Of a stretch of 64,000 nt of DNA, positions 42,939 to 50,884 are shown one piece after another. How positions within the stretch are numbered: position 1 is the first letter of the stretch; the number at the start of each line of letters is the position of its first letter. The position numbers and the translations under genes were made by a program. The notes beneath the pieces were generated by a model, which was not told the DNA's origin, did no database searches, and worked only from the letters and a program-made list of their open reading frames with translations. Where the stretch lies: assembly GCF_030817495.1 (NCBI RefSeq), contig NZ_JAUSZK010000001.1, positions 248,001 through 312,000 of the forward strand, given 5' to 3'. This DNA is from Streptomyces sp. V3I7. Lineage in GTDB: Bacteria; Actinomycetota; Actinomycetes; Streptomycetales; Streptomycetaceae.

Positions 42939-43938
42939 CGCGGGCGCCGGGTCGGCGCGGCTCGCCCGGCGGCGGGGTGCGCCGGAGCCCGGCCAGGACG
43001 TCGAGCGCGTCGCGCAGTCCGGTCGGGCGCAGCATCCCCCGCGTGGGGCGGCCGGCCCAGCCGGGGCCGCCGAGCACGACGAGGGGCGCGCCGCGCGCGC
43101 CCTTGACGCCCCACTCCGCGGCGGCGATGTACTCGGCCAGCGGCCGGCTCGCCGTGGAGCGGACCTGCGACCACAGGACCACGGCGACCGGGCCCAGCCG
43201 CCGCACGGCCGCCATGAGCGCCTCGGCGGGGACGGCGCCGCCGAACATCCGCGTGGGGAGCCGGAGTTGGGTCAGCCCGGCGTTGAGCGCCTCCAGCGGC
43301 AGGGTGTGGTGCTCGCCGGGCGTGCAGGCCAGCAGCACCGGGCCCGCGGCCGTGGCGTCGCCGGGCGGCACGGTGGGCAGGGTGTGGCGGCGCAGGGCGG
43401 TGGACACGTACCAGGACAGCATGTGCTCGACCTCGATGTACTGGTCGCCCGACGAAGCCCATCGGCGACCGACGGCGTGCAGCGCCGGCACCATCACGTC
43501 CTGCCAGGCGTCGACGAGGCCGTGGTCGGCCAGGGCGGCGGCGAGCCGCTCCTCGACGGCGGTGGCGTCGAGGCGTACGGCCGCGCGGGCCAGCCCCTTG
43601 CCCTCCTGGCGGGCATGGCTCGCGGGCGCCGGGCCGGGTGCCTGCGCCGCGGGCGTCGGCGCGTCGGCGGTCCGCCCGGGAGCGGCGTCCGCGGCCGGCG
43701 CCCGCTTCGCCACCCGGGCCGCCTCGGCGGTGGGTACGCCGGCCGAGGTCAGCCGGCACATCGTCTCGACCCTCGCCACGTCCCGCGGCGTCCATCGGCG
43801 GTGCCGGCCGTCCTCGCGCCGGGCCGGGCCGACGCCGTAACGGCGGTCCCAGGAGCGCAGGGTGGTGGGTGAGACGCCGAGCCTGCGGGCCAGTGCGCCC
43901 GTGGTCACTCCGGCGTCGGCGTGGGACGGCGTGGCCAT
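42913..43938 (-). CDS. MerR-family regulator with cobalamin-binding-type domain (LitR/CarH-like)
   Basis: The 341-residue protein has a MerR HTH (TTGALARRLGVSPTTLRSWD, RYGVGPARREDGRHRRW), a four-helix cap with the Trp/Glu-His pattern (RRWASSGDQYIEVEHML), and a Rossmann-like B12 domain with GEHHTLPLEAL in place of the usual DxHxxG. LitR/CarH proteins hold adenosylcobalamin in the dark, bind DNA as tetramers and release it in light. The B12 motif is altered but the His is kept. The ATG at 43938 lies six bases after TACAGT, so the transcript is probably leaderless. Neighbouring photolyase is decayed and no crt genes are in the window. Confidence 0.82.
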   Translation of the reverse strand: MATPSHADAGVTTGALARRLGVSPTTLRSWDRRYGVGPARREDGRHRRWTPRDVARVETMCRLTSAGVPTAEAARVAKRAPAADAAPGRTADAPTPAAQAPGPAPASHARQEGKGLARAAVRLDATAVEERLAAALADHGLVDAWQDVMVPALHAVGRRWASSGDQYIEVEHMLSWYVSTALRRHTLPTVPPGDATAAGPVLLACTPGEHHTLPLEALNAGLTQLRLPTRMFGGAVPAEALMAAVRRLGPVAVVLWSQVRSTASRPLAEYIAAAEWGVKGARGAPLVVLGGPGWAGRPTRGMLRPTGLRDALDVLAGLRRTPPPGEPRRPGARVSPSRAPA

Positions 43939-43944
43939 GCAGCG

Positions 43945-43950
43945 ACTGTA
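43945..43950 (-). promoter_or_regulatory. -10 box of the MerR/LitR-like gene (leaderless)
   Basis: TACAGT on the minus strand ends six bases before the ATG; no convincing -35 is seen. Confidence 0.45.
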
Positions 43951-44008
43951 CGACGCGGAATCGACGCAAGTCCGGTGTTCGCGGCGGCGACACCCCGCGC
44001 ACGCGGGC

Positions 44009-44800
44009 TCAGCCGGCCGGCACCTGCCAGGGCTCCTGCGGCAGCGGACGGCCGGTTTCCAGGAACGACTTGAGGTTGGACAGCACCGCCGGCCAGCCAC
44101 CCGACACCGCGGCGCGCTCGCCCTCGTCGCGCAGGTCCTCGTGGGTGACGGTCAGCCGGACGATGTCCTGGTGCGGCTGGATGTCGTACGTCACCCGGGA
44201 GTACTTGTCCTCCTGGCCCTCGTTCTCGGGCGCGACCCAGGTCGTCACGAGACGCCGGGGCGGCTCGCTCTCGACGACGGTGCCGACCACGTCGGAGATG
44301 CCCGACCCGTCGGTGCGCACGTGCTCCCAGCGGGAGCCGGGCTTCCAGTCGGAGACGTTGCCGTGGCCCCAGTAGACCGCCGTGAGGTCGGCGTCGGTGA
44401 GCGCCGCCCACACCTTCTCGGGCGTGCTGGCGATGTACGTGACGTACACGAAACTGGGCTTGTCGGTCATGGCTTCCTCGGCTCGTCGCTTCACGGCGCC
44501 GAGCGCGCGCAGGCGCGGGCACTCGAACTTGTCGATCCACCGCTCCTGGATCTCGTGGAGCGGCACGGGGTTGAGGTAGTGCAGTTTCTCCCGCCCCCGC
44601 CGCACGGTGCCGACCAGATTCGCCGCCTCCAGGACGGCGAGGTGCTGCGTCACCGACTGGCGCGTCATGGCGATGCGCCCGCACAGTTCGCTCAAGGTCT
44701 GTCCGTTGTCCTCGTGCAGATGGTCGAGCAACCGTCTGCGCGTCTCGTCGGCCAGCGCCTTGAAGACCTTGTCCATCCCGGAGTCGTCGTCTGATCGCAC
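44009..44800 (-). CDS. ArsR-type HTH fused to SRPBCC (AHSA1-like) domain
   Basis: The 263-residue protein joins an ArsR winged helix (KALADETRRRLLDHLHED, MTRQSVTQHLAVLEAANLVG, RRGREKLHYLNPVPL) to a ligand-binding START/SRPBCC domain (VYVTYIASTPEKVWAALTD, GSRWEHVRTDG). It is probably a one-component regulator whose ligand binds the SRPBCC part. The upstream promoter has a perfect palindrome filling the spacer, which implies autorepression. The GTG at 44800 sits five bases after the -10 and suits a leaderless message; the ATG at 44776 is the alternative and has only a weak ribosome-binding site. Confidence 0.85.
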   Translation of the reverse strand: MRSDDDSGMDKVFKALADETRRRLLDHLHEDNGQTLSELCGRIAMTRQSVTQHLAVLEAANLVGTVRRGREKLHYLNPVPLHEIQERWIDKFECPRLRALGAVKRRAEEAMTDKPSFVYVTYIASTPEKVWAALTDADLTAVYWGHGNVSDWKPGSRWEHVRTDGSGISDVVGTVVESEPPRRLVTTWVAPENEGQEDKYSRVTYDIQPHQDIVRLTVTHEDLRDEGERAAVSGGWPAVLSNLKSFLETGRPLPQEPWQVPAG

Positions 44801-44805
44801 ACTCA

Positions 44806-44835
44806 ACGTTATGCAGGCGATTGCCTGCATGTCAA
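44806..44835 (-). promoter_or_regulatory. Promoter with palindromic operator in the spacer
   Basis: On the minus strand TTGACA (44830-44835) and TAACGT (44806-44811) are 18 bases apart. The perfect inverted repeat ATGCAGGC-n4-GCCTGCAT (44811-44830) fills the spacer. A bound repressor would block RNA polymerase. Confidence 0.75.
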
Positions 44836-44949
44836 TCGGATCAGGCCGAAGGCGGAGCCGATCGCGTCCGCCTTGCGCGTGAGAGGAGTGTCTCCGGATT
44901 CAGCGGGCAGATTCGACCTCAGGAGGATCCTGACGAAGAGGTGACGAAC

Positions 44950-45213
44950 ATGGAGATCTCCGGCATCATCAGCGCTGTCGTCATCGGCATCGTCATCGGC
45001 GTGCTGGGGCGGCTGGTCGTACCGGGAAAGCAGCGCATCGGCATCCTGTTGACGATCGTCGTCGGCATCGTGGCGGCGCTGATCGGCTCGGCGATCGCGG
45101 GCGCCTTCGGCGTCGCCGACACCGCGGGGCCCGACTGGATCGAGTGGTGCATCCAGATCGCCCTCGCCGCGCTGGGTGTGGCCGCACTGGACCGGGCCAG
45201 GGCGCGCCACTGA
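44950..45213 (+). CDS. GlsB/YeaQ/YmgE-family stress-response membrane protein
   Basis: The 87-residue protein has three hydrophobic helices: ISGIISAVVIGIVIGVLGRL, then GILLTIVVGIVAALIGSAIA, and a third near the end. The PGKQRIGILLTI turn is typical of transglycosylase-associated/GlsB proteins. These small membrane proteins are induced by envelope or general stress. GAAGAGGTG precedes the ATG at 44950. It is divergent from the ArsR-SRPBCC gene. Confidence 0.88.
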   Translation: MEISGIISAVVIGIVIGVLGRLVVPGKQRIGILLTIVVGIVAALIGSAIAGAFGVADTAGPDWIEWCIQIALAALGVAALDRARARH

Positions 45214-45286
45214 CGCGGCGGGCCATGCCGTACGCATCCCGGTCGGCCGTCGCGACGAAACGGCCGGCCGGGATCCGTCGTGCGTG

Positions 45287-46141
45287 TCAGCCGAGTTCGA
45301 GCGTGGTGACGCCGAAGACGCGCTCCTCGGCGTACGCGCGCACCGGGCCGGTGTACATGCGGGCCGTCTCGAACGACGGGGTGAGTCCGGCGCGTTCGGC
45401 CAGCGCGTTGGCCGCCTTGTTCGGCTCGGGCACGTCGATCGCGATCTCGCGTCCGGCGGCCTCGGCGCTGAGCGCGGCGAACAGGGCCTGCGCGTCGTCG
45501 GGGGTGTCGGCGAACAGCGGGCCGACGCGCAGGCTGTCGCGGCCGGGGCGGATCACGCCGTACCCGGTGAGGCGCTCGCCGTCGTGGCGGACGAAGACAC
45601 GGTGGCCGGGGGTGCCGAGCCACTCGGTGAGGAAGCGCGGACGGTCGGCCGGGGAGCAGGCGCTGTCGTACGCCGCGATGGCCGCGAGATCGGCGGGGCC
45701 GCCCGCGCGGACACCGGCCGGGACCTCGGCCTCGGGGGCGATTCCGGTGAACCGGGCGGTGCGGTAGGCGAGTTCGAAGCCGGACTGGCGGTAGTTGTCC
45801 TGCTGGGCCACGACGCCGTCCAGGCCGACGGTGCGCTCACCGGCGTGGGCCAGGGCGGCCTTCCAGGTGGCGAGCCCGTGGCCCTGGCCGCGCAGGTCGG
45901 GGCGGACCAGGTAGCAGCCCAGGAAGGCGTAGTCGGGGCCGTAGTTGACGACGGAGACGGCGGACACCGGCTCCCCGTCGATCCGGCCGAGGAAGAAGCC
46001 GTCCGGGTCCTGGGCGAAGAAGGCGAGGCCGTCGGAGAGGCCGGGGTTCCAGCCCTCGTCCGCGGCCCAGCCGCTGATCACCGGCCAGTCGTCGAGGGTG
46101 GCCTGCGTGACGACGAGATCCTGCGGGGCCGGAGAAGTCAT
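45287..46141 (-). CDS. GNAT-family N-acetyltransferase, two tandem domains
   Basis: The 284-residue protein has an active-looking first GNAT domain with the acetyl-CoA loop LVRPDLRGQGHGLATWKAAL near residue 78 and GLDGVVAQQDNYRQSGFELA. A second, degenerate GNAT half (about 150-284, VFVRHDGERLTGYGVIRPG) follows. This arrangement matches YitH/HolE-like acetyltransferases with a C-terminal second domain. The acceptor is unknown. It starts with an ATG at 46141. Confidence 0.85.
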   Translation of the reverse strand: MTSPAPQDLVVTQATLDDWPVISGWAADEGWNPGLSDGLAFFAQDPDGFFLGRIDGEPVSAVSVVNYGPDYAFLGCYLVRPDLRGQGHGLATWKAALAHAGERTVGLDGVVAQQDNYRQSGFELAYRTARFTGIAPEAEVPAGVRAGGPADLAAIAAYDSACSPADRPRFLTEWLGTPGHRVFVRHDGERLTGYGVIRPGRDSLRVGPLFADTPDDAQALFAALSAEAAGREIAIDVPEPNKAANALAERAGLTPSFETARMYTGPVRAYAEERVFGVTTLELG

Positions 46142-46296
46142 GCGTGCGCTCCATTCCGTCGGTGCCGGGCGGCGGCGCGGCGCTCTGCCGCACCCGGAGC
46201 ATCCTTCCCGATCTTGGCCGGATGCGCCACGACGAATCCTCTGGTCAACGAGCTTCAGCGAGGCGCTCGTTGACTCTCAGCCGTCCCTTCACAGCG

Positions 46297-46329
46297 CCGT
46301 CCCCACCGGCCGGATGCCGGTGGGGACGG
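46297..46329 (-). terminator. Terminator of the chaplin gene
   Basis: CCGTCCCCACCGGC and GCCGGTGGGGACGG form a perfect 14-bp stem around CGGAT, 21 bases beyond the chaplin stop. Confidence 0.88.
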
Positions 46330-46349
46330 TGTGGCGGGCGACGGTCGTG

Positions 46350-47045
46350 TCAGCGCTCCTGCCGCGGACGGAACCGGCGGAAGAGCACAGCCCCGGCCAG
46401 CAGCAGCGCGGCGCTTCCGGCGACGGCCGGCGCGGTCACGTCGGCACCGGTGTGGGCGAGGGGCACCGTAGCCGGCGGCTCGGCGTGCCGGGGCGTCTGA
46501 GGTGTGGGGTGCGCGGGCGGCATCGGCTCAGGCTCGGGGTGCGCCCGGGGTGGAGCCGCGGGCGGGGCCGGCGGCTTGGGCGTGGGGGTCGCCGGGTGGC
46601 CGGACGTGTTGACGGACTCGTTGCCCAGGACCGGGTTGAGCACCCCCACGACGTTCACGGAGTTGCCGCTCACGTTCACCGGCAGGTGCACGGGGAGCTG
46701 GACGCCGTTGCCGGAGATCACGCCGGGCGAGTCCTCAGCGGTCCCCCGTGCGCCGGACCCGCCGGACGAGGAGGATCCGCCGTTCCCGGCACCCGCACCG
46801 GAGCCGCCTTCGTTGGCGCACTTGTTGCCCGCGGCGGGGTTGAGCAGCCCCACCACGTTCACGGTGTTCCCGCACACGTTCACCGGTACGTGCACCGGGA
46901 GCTGAACGGTGTTGCCGGAAGCCACACCGGGCGAGTCCTTCGCGGCGCCCGCCGCGGAGGAGTCGGCGTGCGCCGGCATCGTGAGGGCCATCGCGCCGGA
47001 GGCGGCGGCGAAGGCGATCACACCGTTTCGGGTAACCCGTCTCAT
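46350..47045 (-). CDS. Long chaplin with sortase anchor
   Basis: The 231-residue secreted surface protein has a signal peptide (RRVTRNGVIAFAAASGAM to PAHA), two chaplin domains, a Pro-rich spacer, the sortase motif LAHTG, a hydrophobic helix and an Arg-rich tail. Long chaplins (ChpA-C type) are covalently fixed to the wall and help assemble the hydrophobic aerial-hyphae coat. Domain 1 (VNVCGNTVNVVGLLNPAAGN, then KC) has the usual two cysteines; in domain 2 (VNVSGNSVNVVGVLNPVLGN, then ES) both are Ser. AGGGA precedes the ATG at 47045. Confidence 0.95.
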   Translation of the reverse strand: MRRVTRNGVIAFAAASGAMALTMPAHADSSAAGAAKDSPGVASGNTVQLPVHVPVNVCGNTVNVVGLLNPAAGNKCANEGGSGAGAGNGGSSSSGGSGARGTAEDSPGVISGNGVQLPVHLPVNVSGNSVNVVGVLNPVLGNESVNTSGHPATPTPKPPAPPAAPPRAHPEPEPMPPAHPTPQTPRHAEPPATVPLAHTGADVTAPAVAGSAALLLAGAVLFRRFRPRQER

Positions 47046-47381
47046 AGGTTCCCTGCCTTCCAGAATCATCGCGGGCACTCGCCCGCACCGGATAAAACGC
47101 AGACGAACCATCCGAGTTATGGCTTATCGGCCTTTCACCCCATCGAGTGACACCGCCCTCGAACTGGTTTCAAAGCGTTCACATGACCACCGACCACACA
47201 TCGGACACCGTTCGGTAACCGATCGGACCATCAGATACCAGCAGACACCGACTACCGGCAGCCACCGTCTACGGGCGGACACCGACCGGGTCCTCCCTCC
47301 GGAGGCGTACGTCCCAAGCCCCGCTTAAGGTGATCGAGGGCGCTGTCCCCGGTCCGCAGCGGAACGCCCCCGGGAGGCTCG
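47046..47381. other. Region upstream of the chaplin and peptidase genes
   Basis: No gene is seen in these 336 bases. It is relatively AT-rich, as expected of a developmental promoter region, and contains CGGTAACCG and CCGATCGG palindromes near 47214-47224. No sigma-specific promoter could be assigned safely. Confidence 0.5.
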
Positions 47382-49061
47382 ATGCCGGCCAAGCTGACCA
47401 TGCGACCCGCTGTCCGGCGCTGCGCGAGCGCGGGAATCGTCGCGCTGGCCCTGCTGGGGGCCGGACTGCCGACGAGCGCGACGGCGTCCGCCGATCCGCC
47501 CCAGCCCGACCTCTCCCGCTTCTACCGCCAGAAGGTCACCTGGTCGGCGTGCCGAGGCGCCGAGATACCCAGGGACCTTCAGTGCGGGAAGGTGACGGTC
47601 CCCCTCGACTACGCCAGGCCCGCCTCGGGCACGCTCGACATCGCGCTCGCCCGCTATCAGGCCACCGGAAAGTCGCAGGGCTCCGTCCTCCTGAACTTCG
47701 GCGGCCCGGGCGCCGGAGGCATCAGCAGCCTCGCCGGCGCCGGCGGCAAGGACTACCTGGGCCTGACCAACGGCTACGACGTGGTCACCTTCGATCCGCG
47801 CGGCGTGGGCCGCTCCTCTCCCATCACCTGCGACGGGAACTCCGGCGGCTCCCCGGGCACCCCGGCCGAGGGCAGCGGGGAGCTCGACACCAGCGATCCG
47901 CGCGCGCTCCTCGACGCCCTGCGCAAGACGGCCGCCGAGTGCACCCGGTACTCCGGACCGGTCCTGGCCCACATGGGCACGGTGAACGCCTCCCGGGACA
48001 TGGACGTCATGCGCGCCGCCCTCGGCGACAAGAAGCTGAACTACCTGGGCTTCTCGTACGGCACCCGGCTCGGCGCGGTGTACGCCGCCCAGTTCCCCGA
48101 CAAGGTGGGCCGCATGGCGCTGGACGGGGTCGACACCCTGACCGAACCGCTGGCCGAGCAGGGGCTCGCCGCCACCGAGGCGCAGCAGACGGCGCTGGAC
48201 GACTTCCTGGACTGGTGCGTGAAAGACATCGCCTGCCCGTTCGGTCAGGACCGGCGCAGGGCCGGGTCCCAGGTCCTGAAACTGGTGCACTCGCTGGACG
48301 CGAATCCGGTGCCCTCGAACTTCGGTGACCAGTTCACCGGCCAGGATCTGGTGGGCGCCTTGGGGCAGGGCCTGTACAGCAGGAAGCTGTGGCCGACGCT
48401 GGAGCGGTCCCTGGGCCAGCTGATCGGGGACGGGGACACCAGCGGGGTGGAGATCTTCGCGTCCGGCGGCCTGACGCTCCCCGGCGGCCTGGCACTCCCC
48501 GGCGGCCGCGCGTCCAGCGGCCACTCGTCCAGCGGTCGTACGTCCAGCGACCACCCGTCCGGCGACAGCCGTACGTCCAGCGGTGGTCTCGTCGACCAGG
48601 CCGACATCCCCGTCGACAACCTGCCCGCCGCGCTGCTGGCGATCAACTGCGCGGACGACCCGGACCGCGCCGACGCCGCCCACCTCACCCAGGACATCGA
48701 GCGGCTGCGCGGCCCGTACGAGCAGGCGTCGCCGGTCTTCGGGGAGTACCGGCTCACGCAGACGCTGATGTGTTACGGCCGCCCCAGAGGCACCGACTTC
48801 ATCCGCACCCAGGTGAAGGACCTCGACACCTCGAAGATCCTCCTGGTGGGCACCCGCGGCGACCCCGCCACCCCGTACCGCTGGGCCGAGGAGACGGCCG
48901 CGCGGCTCGGCTCGGCGGCGGTGGTGCTCGACAACAAGGGGCCCGGCCACACCGGGTACACGTCGTCGACGTGCGTGCACCGCAAGGTCGACGACTATCT
49001 GCTGTACGGCTCCCTGCCGCCCGACGGAAGTTCCTGCGGGGCGGAGGGGGCCGACTGGTGA
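47382..49061 (+). CDS. Secreted alpha/beta hydrolase (tripeptidyl aminopeptidase type)
   Basis: The 559-residue Sec-exported protein (signal with VALALLGAGLPTSATASA) belongs to the SlpD/TAP-like peptidase family. It has oxyanion-region LNFGGPGAGG, catalytic Ser in GFSYGTRLGAVYA, Asp in LVGTRGDPATP and His in GPGHTGY, with a C-terminal TAP-like domain. It removes peptides from N-termini outside the cell. An insertion near residues 360-400 is a Ser/Gly-rich low-complexity stretch built from repeated CGTCCAGCG units. GGGAGG precedes the ATG. The next gene starts two bases after its stop. Confidence 0.9.
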   Translation: MPAKLTMRPAVRRCASAGIVALALLGAGLPTSATASADPPQPDLSRFYRQKVTWSACRGAEIPRDLQCGKVTVPLDYARPASGTLDIALARYQATGKSQGSVLLNFGGPGAGGISSLAGAGGKDYLGLTNGYDVVTFDPRGVGRSSPITCDGNSGGSPGTPAEGSGELDTSDPRALLDALRKTAAECTRYSGPVLAHMGTVNASRDMDVMRAALGDKKLNYLGFSYGTRLGAVYAAQFPDKVGRMALDGVDTLTEPLAEQGLAATEAQQTALDDFLDWCVKDIACPFGQDRRRAGSQVLKLVHSLDANPVPSNFGDQFTGQDLVGALGQGLYSRKLWPTLERSLGQLIGDGDTSGVEIFASGGLTLPGGLALPGGRASSGHSSSGRTSSDHPSGDSRTSSGGLVDQADIPVDNLPAALLAINCADDPDRADAAHLTQDIERLRGPYEQASPVFGEYRLTQTLMCYGRPRGTDFIRTQVKDLDTSKILLVGTRGDPATPYRWAEETAARLGSAAVVLDNKGPGHTGYTSSTCVHRKVDDYLLYGSLPPDGSSCGAEGADW

Positions 49062-49062
49062 G

Positions 49063-50523
49063 GTGCGGGTGACCCGGGAGGTGCGCCGCTTCCTGCCGCT
49101 GCTGCTCGTCGTCCTCGGCGCGGCCGGGTCGCTTCTCCTGACGTACGCCGCCTCCGTGTGGTGGTGTGCGGCGGGACCGCTGCTGGCGCTGACCGGCCTC
49201 GGTGTGTACGACGTCGCACAACGGGGGCGGCCGGTCCGGCGCAACTACCCCCTGCTGGACCACGTACCGGCGCTGCGGCAGGGGCGCCGGGCCCCCGCAC
49301 CGCGGTATGCGGTCGGCGACGCGTCCCTCGCCCCGCCCGCCGAGCCACCACGGGTCCGGGTGGGCGGACCGGACTGCAGCCGGCCGTACGACATGGCGCT
49401 CCTGAACATGTCCGGCCTGAGCTTCGGAGCGCTGTCGTCGCGGGCGGTGCTGGCACTCAACCGGGCGGCGGCGCTGGGGCGGTTCGCGCAGGACACCGGG
49501 GAGGGCGGGCTGACGGAGCACCATCTGCGCGGCGGCGGGGACCTCGTCTGGGAGATCGGTACGGGCTACTTCGGCTGCCGGACCTCCGACGGCGGCTTCG
49601 ACGCGCGGGAGTTCGCGGACAAGGCGGCGCTGCCCGAGGTGAAGTGCGTGTCGCTGAAGCTGTCGCAGGGGGCGGGTGCGGGCGCCGCGGTGCTGCCCGC
49701 GGAGAAGGTGAGCGCCGAGGTCGCGCGGGCGCGGGGCGTCCTAGCGGGCCGGACAGTGGTCTCACCGGCGTACCACCAGGTGTTCTCGACGCCCCGCGAA
49801 CTGGTCCGGTTCCTCGCCCGGTTGCGGGAGTCGGCGGGCGGCAAGCCGACCGGCCTCAAGCTCTGCGTGGGCTCGCGGCGGGAGTTCCTCGCGCTCTGCC
49901 GGGCGATGCTGGCGGAGGGCGTGGCGCCGGACTTCGTCGTGGTGGACGGCGCGGAGGGCGGGACGGGCGCACCGCCCACGGCCGCCTCCGACCGCCTCGG
50001 TCTGCCGCTCACCGAGGGGCTGGTCACCGTGCACAACGCCCTTGTGGGCTGCGGACTCAGGGACAGCATCCGCATCGGGGCGAGCGGCGGCATCACGACC
50101 GGCGCGGACCTTGTCAGGCGCCTGACGCAGGGCGCCGACTACACCAACGCGGGGCGGGCAATGATGACCGCCACCGGCTGTGTCCGAGCCGCCCGCTGCC
50201 ACACCGGCACCTGCCCGGCGGGCATCACCACCCAGGACCCGTTGCGCACGTGGGCCCTGGACGTGCCCGAGGCCGCGGCGCGCGCCCACGCGTACCAGCG
50301 CGAGACGGTGCGCGACGCGCTGCGGATCATGGCCGCCATGGGCGTTCGGAACCCGAGCGCCCTCTCCCCTGCCCGCCTCGTCCGGCGTACGCCCCCGACC
50401 GCGGAGTCCTCCTCCGCGGCACCGCACGAATGGCTCGCCCCAGGCGTGCTGTTGGCCGAGCCCCCGTCCTCCTGGGCGGCGGACTGGGCGGCGGCCGACC
50501 CGGACTCGTTCGCGTCCTCCTAG
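49063..50523 (+). CDS. FMN-binding glutamate-synthase-like protein, membrane-anchored
   Basis: The 486-residue protein has one N-terminal hydrophobic segment or two short ones (FLPLLLVVLGAAGSLLLTYA), then the FMN/3Fe-4S barrel of the glutamate synthase large subunit. Markers are MALLNMSGLSFGALSSRAV, GRFAQDTGEGGLTEHHLRGG, VVVDGAEGGTGAPP and the cysteine cluster GCVRAARCHTGTCPAG. It lacks the glutaminase domain, so glutamate synthesis is not assured; the family is called FMN-binding glutamate synthase family. The GTG at 49063 is two bases after the peptidase stop with GGAGGGGG ahead, so the genes are coupled. Confidence 0.87.
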   Translation: MRVTREVRRFLPLLLVVLGAAGSLLLTYAASVWWCAAGPLLALTGLGVYDVAQRGRPVRRNYPLLDHVPALRQGRRAPAPRYAVGDASLAPPAEPPRVRVGGPDCSRPYDMALLNMSGLSFGALSSRAVLALNRAAALGRFAQDTGEGGLTEHHLRGGGDLVWEIGTGYFGCRTSDGGFDAREFADKAALPEVKCVSLKLSQGAGAGAAVLPAEKVSAEVARARGVLAGRTVVSPAYHQVFSTPRELVRFLARLRESAGGKPTGLKLCVGSRREFLALCRAMLAEGVAPDFVVVDGAEGGTGAPPTAASDRLGLPLTEGLVTVHNALVGCGLRDSIRIGASGGITTGADLVRRLTQGADYTNAGRAMMTATGCVRAARCHTGTCPAGITTQDPLRTWALDVPEAAARAHAYQRETVRDALRIMAAMGVRNPSALSPARLVRRTPPTAESSSAAPHEWLAPGVLLAEPPSSWAADWAAADPDSFASS

Positions 50524-50884
50524 GGTCGCCGCCCGACCTCACACGGGCCACCGTACGACGGTCGGACGCGCCCCACGTCCGGCCCTCCATGCCGAGCCCG
50601 CCACGTGACGTCGGACGGGGAACGCGCGCACGTCGAACACCTGCCTGGAGGTCGCGCGGGCGACCGCGTGAATGACTCAACTCGCGTACGTGCTCTACGA
50701 CTTGCCGGGTTCAGCGCGTACGGTGTTCGCACCGCTGGGTCGCTCCGTGAAGACTCTGGCATATGTCAGAAGCACCGCCGTATCGTGTGTTGCCAAATCC
50801 CTTACAGGGCGTCGCGGGCTGTGCGACAGTCGTAACGGTCCCTCCCGTCCCTCTTGGCCGTACCGTCCCGCATCGGAGTGCGTC
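50524..50884. other. Intergenic region before the phosphatase gene
   Basis: No gene or clear promoter could be assigned in these 361 bases. The open frames across it lack a ribosome-binding site and coding bias. Confidence 0.5.

Noticed and set aside
44941..44949. GTG start for the GlsB-like gene
   Set aside because: It would add three residues; the ATG at 44950 has better spacing to GAGGTG.
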